Positions 62,570 to 64,000 of a stretch of 64,000 nt of DNA are shown here, in pieces (positions within the stretch are counted from its first letter, which is position 1; every line of letters begins with the position of its first letter). Under the pieces are notes generated by a model, which was not told where the DNA came from, did no database searches, and was given only the letters and a program-made list of their open reading frames with translations. Made by a program: the position numbers and the translations under genes. The stretch is from Lagopus muta (taxonomy: Eukaryota; Chordata; Aves; Galliformes; Phasianidae), in contig NC_064437.1 of assembly GCF_023343835.1 (NCBI RefSeq), positions 15,371,501 to 15,435,500 on the forward strand. Direction: 5' to 3'.

Positions 62570-64000
62570 GCCCTATGGCCTCCACCGCCTGCACCTCGCT
62601 CATTTCCAGGCCGTGCAGAACTTTTTTTCTGTGATGGAAGCTGGAACACGTGAGGGTGAATTGAGCTGAAACTTTGCATCATCTCCATCTTCCTCTTTTT
62701 CTCTCTCAGATGATCCCTTTTGAATGTTTTGTAACGTAAAAACTGGATGCCTGACTTGAAACTCCATCAGGTTCCATTTTACAACTGCGAGGCCCACTTC
62801 CAAGTTTGTAAACTGTTTTAAAATATATTCAGGTATTCCCGGCATTCTGTTCTGCAGCCATCAGCACCTGTTTAACACAAAGCAATGGAAGGGGCACCCT
62901 GTGTTACTGAGCCCCCTCTGCCTTGCCCGTGTTCCCGAGGTCCTGCAGGCTGAGCAGTTTTGCTTCCAGCTTCCTGAACGTGTCAGCCTTGGGCTGGCAG
63001 AAGCTGGAGCTGGGGCTCCATTTCAGCATGCTGGTAACAGCAAGCTCTGCCATGCGCTGATGGGCTGTCCTTGCTCTGCTAACGAGGCCGTGTTCAGGGC
63101 ACTCCTTGCTCGGCTAATGAGGCCATGCCATTGCAGGTTTGGAATAGGCTCGTCTGCCTGCTCAGCACTAGCAGGGCAGTGCCTACCTGTGAAAGGCTGC
63201 AGAGTGCTGCCTCACTCCATGAGTCTCCAAGTTGCATTCTCCAGCAGAGTTCCCTCACAGAAAGGGGCTGTCGCCTGTCCCCATTCTGCTGCCTGAGAAT
63301 GACAGAATAAAGGTAGCCAGGATTCTCAGGGGACAAAATGTATTTCTAGCTTGCTGAAATAGATGAATCTTTCATCTGATGTTTTTCAGAATACGTTCCC
63401 CTCTTGTAGAATAGTTCAGGCAGAACTTTGTGGGCTCAGCAAAGGTACAAGCAAGGAAGATCCTCAAGAAAAAATGGCGCCACTGTGAGAGGCAATGGTG
63501 TTGAGCTCCTTTGTCGCTGTTTGTCCTTCGCTGGTGCTCTGCATCTCTTCATGAAATAGGATTATCTTTTTTTTTTCAATTGTACATTAGTACAATAATT
63601 TACACCTTTTCTTGCAAGATTTGGGAAGAATCATTTCAAAATAAATATGCTCTATTATTTATATGAGAGATTAGAACAAATAATCATGCTTTTGGGTTAT
63701 GTTCTCTAGAAGAGGGGGATATCTCACATATTGAGATTTCAGGTTTTCAGGTTTTCTGTCTTGCAGCTAATTTCTTGTGGACCAGTTCCCCACTTTTCAA
63801 AGCAAATTTCAGAAAAAATGCATAGCTTTAACATGAATGAGCAAACACGCCACATAGAAGAAAATCATTTGTCTCTAAGCTTATCCTGCTTTCTTCCTTC
63901 TCTTCCCCTTTCTTACCTTTTACTGGAGATCAAGTGGGTTTACTGGTTTGATTTTCTCTGGGATGGTAGGTGCCTTGCAATTTTAGGCAGTGCAGAGGAA
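62570..64000. other. Downstream of the CpG island, no coding exon seen
   Basis: Composition falls back to AT-rich by 63.3 kb. Open frames here lack recognisable protein features. A short diverged repeat of 24 bases occurs at 63069 and 63104. It would be first-intron sequence if the rightward transcript is real. Confidence 0.4.

Noticed and set aside
61759-62688. A 309-codon minus-strand open frame in the CpG island
   Set aside because: Its Arg/Ala/Gly/Pro-rich content is what any GC-rich frame gives. Overlapping frames on both strands are equally long, and it covers the CCAAT boxes of the promoter.
1-64000. CRISPR arrays, bacterial operons, tRNA or rRNA genes
   Set aside because: None seen; the window is vertebrate nuclear DNA. 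No tRNA cloverleaf or regular spacer-repeat array was noticed, though RNA genes with weak signatures could be missed by eye.

Overview
The window looks like chromosomal DNA of a bird, most likely a galliform such as chicken. Three observations point there: a CR1 non-LTR retrotransposon fragment, a Galluhop-type mariner relic and avian-type solo LTRs, with no mammalian SINEs or LINEs seen. Genes are interrupted by many introns, so most long single-exon frames are noise. The coding calls come from joining short open segments at splice sites and checking that the reading phase carries across each intron.

Positions 1 to about 5200 are AT-rich and hold no gene I can support; they form the 3' flank of HFM1. 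From 5720 to 36918 the minus strand carries nearly all of HFM1, the meiotic MER3-type DNA helicase. I place 37 coding exons whose phases chain from the ATG to the TAA. One tiny exon between 30.7 and 33.9 kb is required by phase but was not placed securely. The modelled protein is about 1448 residues, close to the roughly 1435 of the human protein. Upstream lie candidate untranslated exons at 37466-37493 and ending at 39497, next to a GC-rich island (39.1-39.45 kb) with a YY1-type motif. HFM1 introns contain an LTR-like repeat (about 7.0-7.5 kb), a CR1 fragment (14.2-15.2 kb) and a deleted mariner element (31.9-32.4 kb).

From 44521 to about 61.7 kb the minus strand holds a second multi-exon gene that I do not recognise. 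At least seven open segments with plausible splice sites are seen, and most junctions are phase-compatible. It ends in a 138-codon terminal exon at 44.5-44.9 kb and appears to start in a CpG island at 61.6-62.6 kb. The start codon and one internal exon (47.6-49.1 kb) are unresolved. This is the most interesting part of the window. A solo LTR (51046-51586) lies only about 35 bases downstream of one of its exons.

The CpG island carries three CCAAT boxes in about 75 bases and donor-like sites on both strands, so it is probably a bidirectional promoter. In human, CDC7 lies divergently upstream of HFM1, so the rightward transcript could be CDC7. No CDC7 coding exon is visible before position 64000, so this is inference only.
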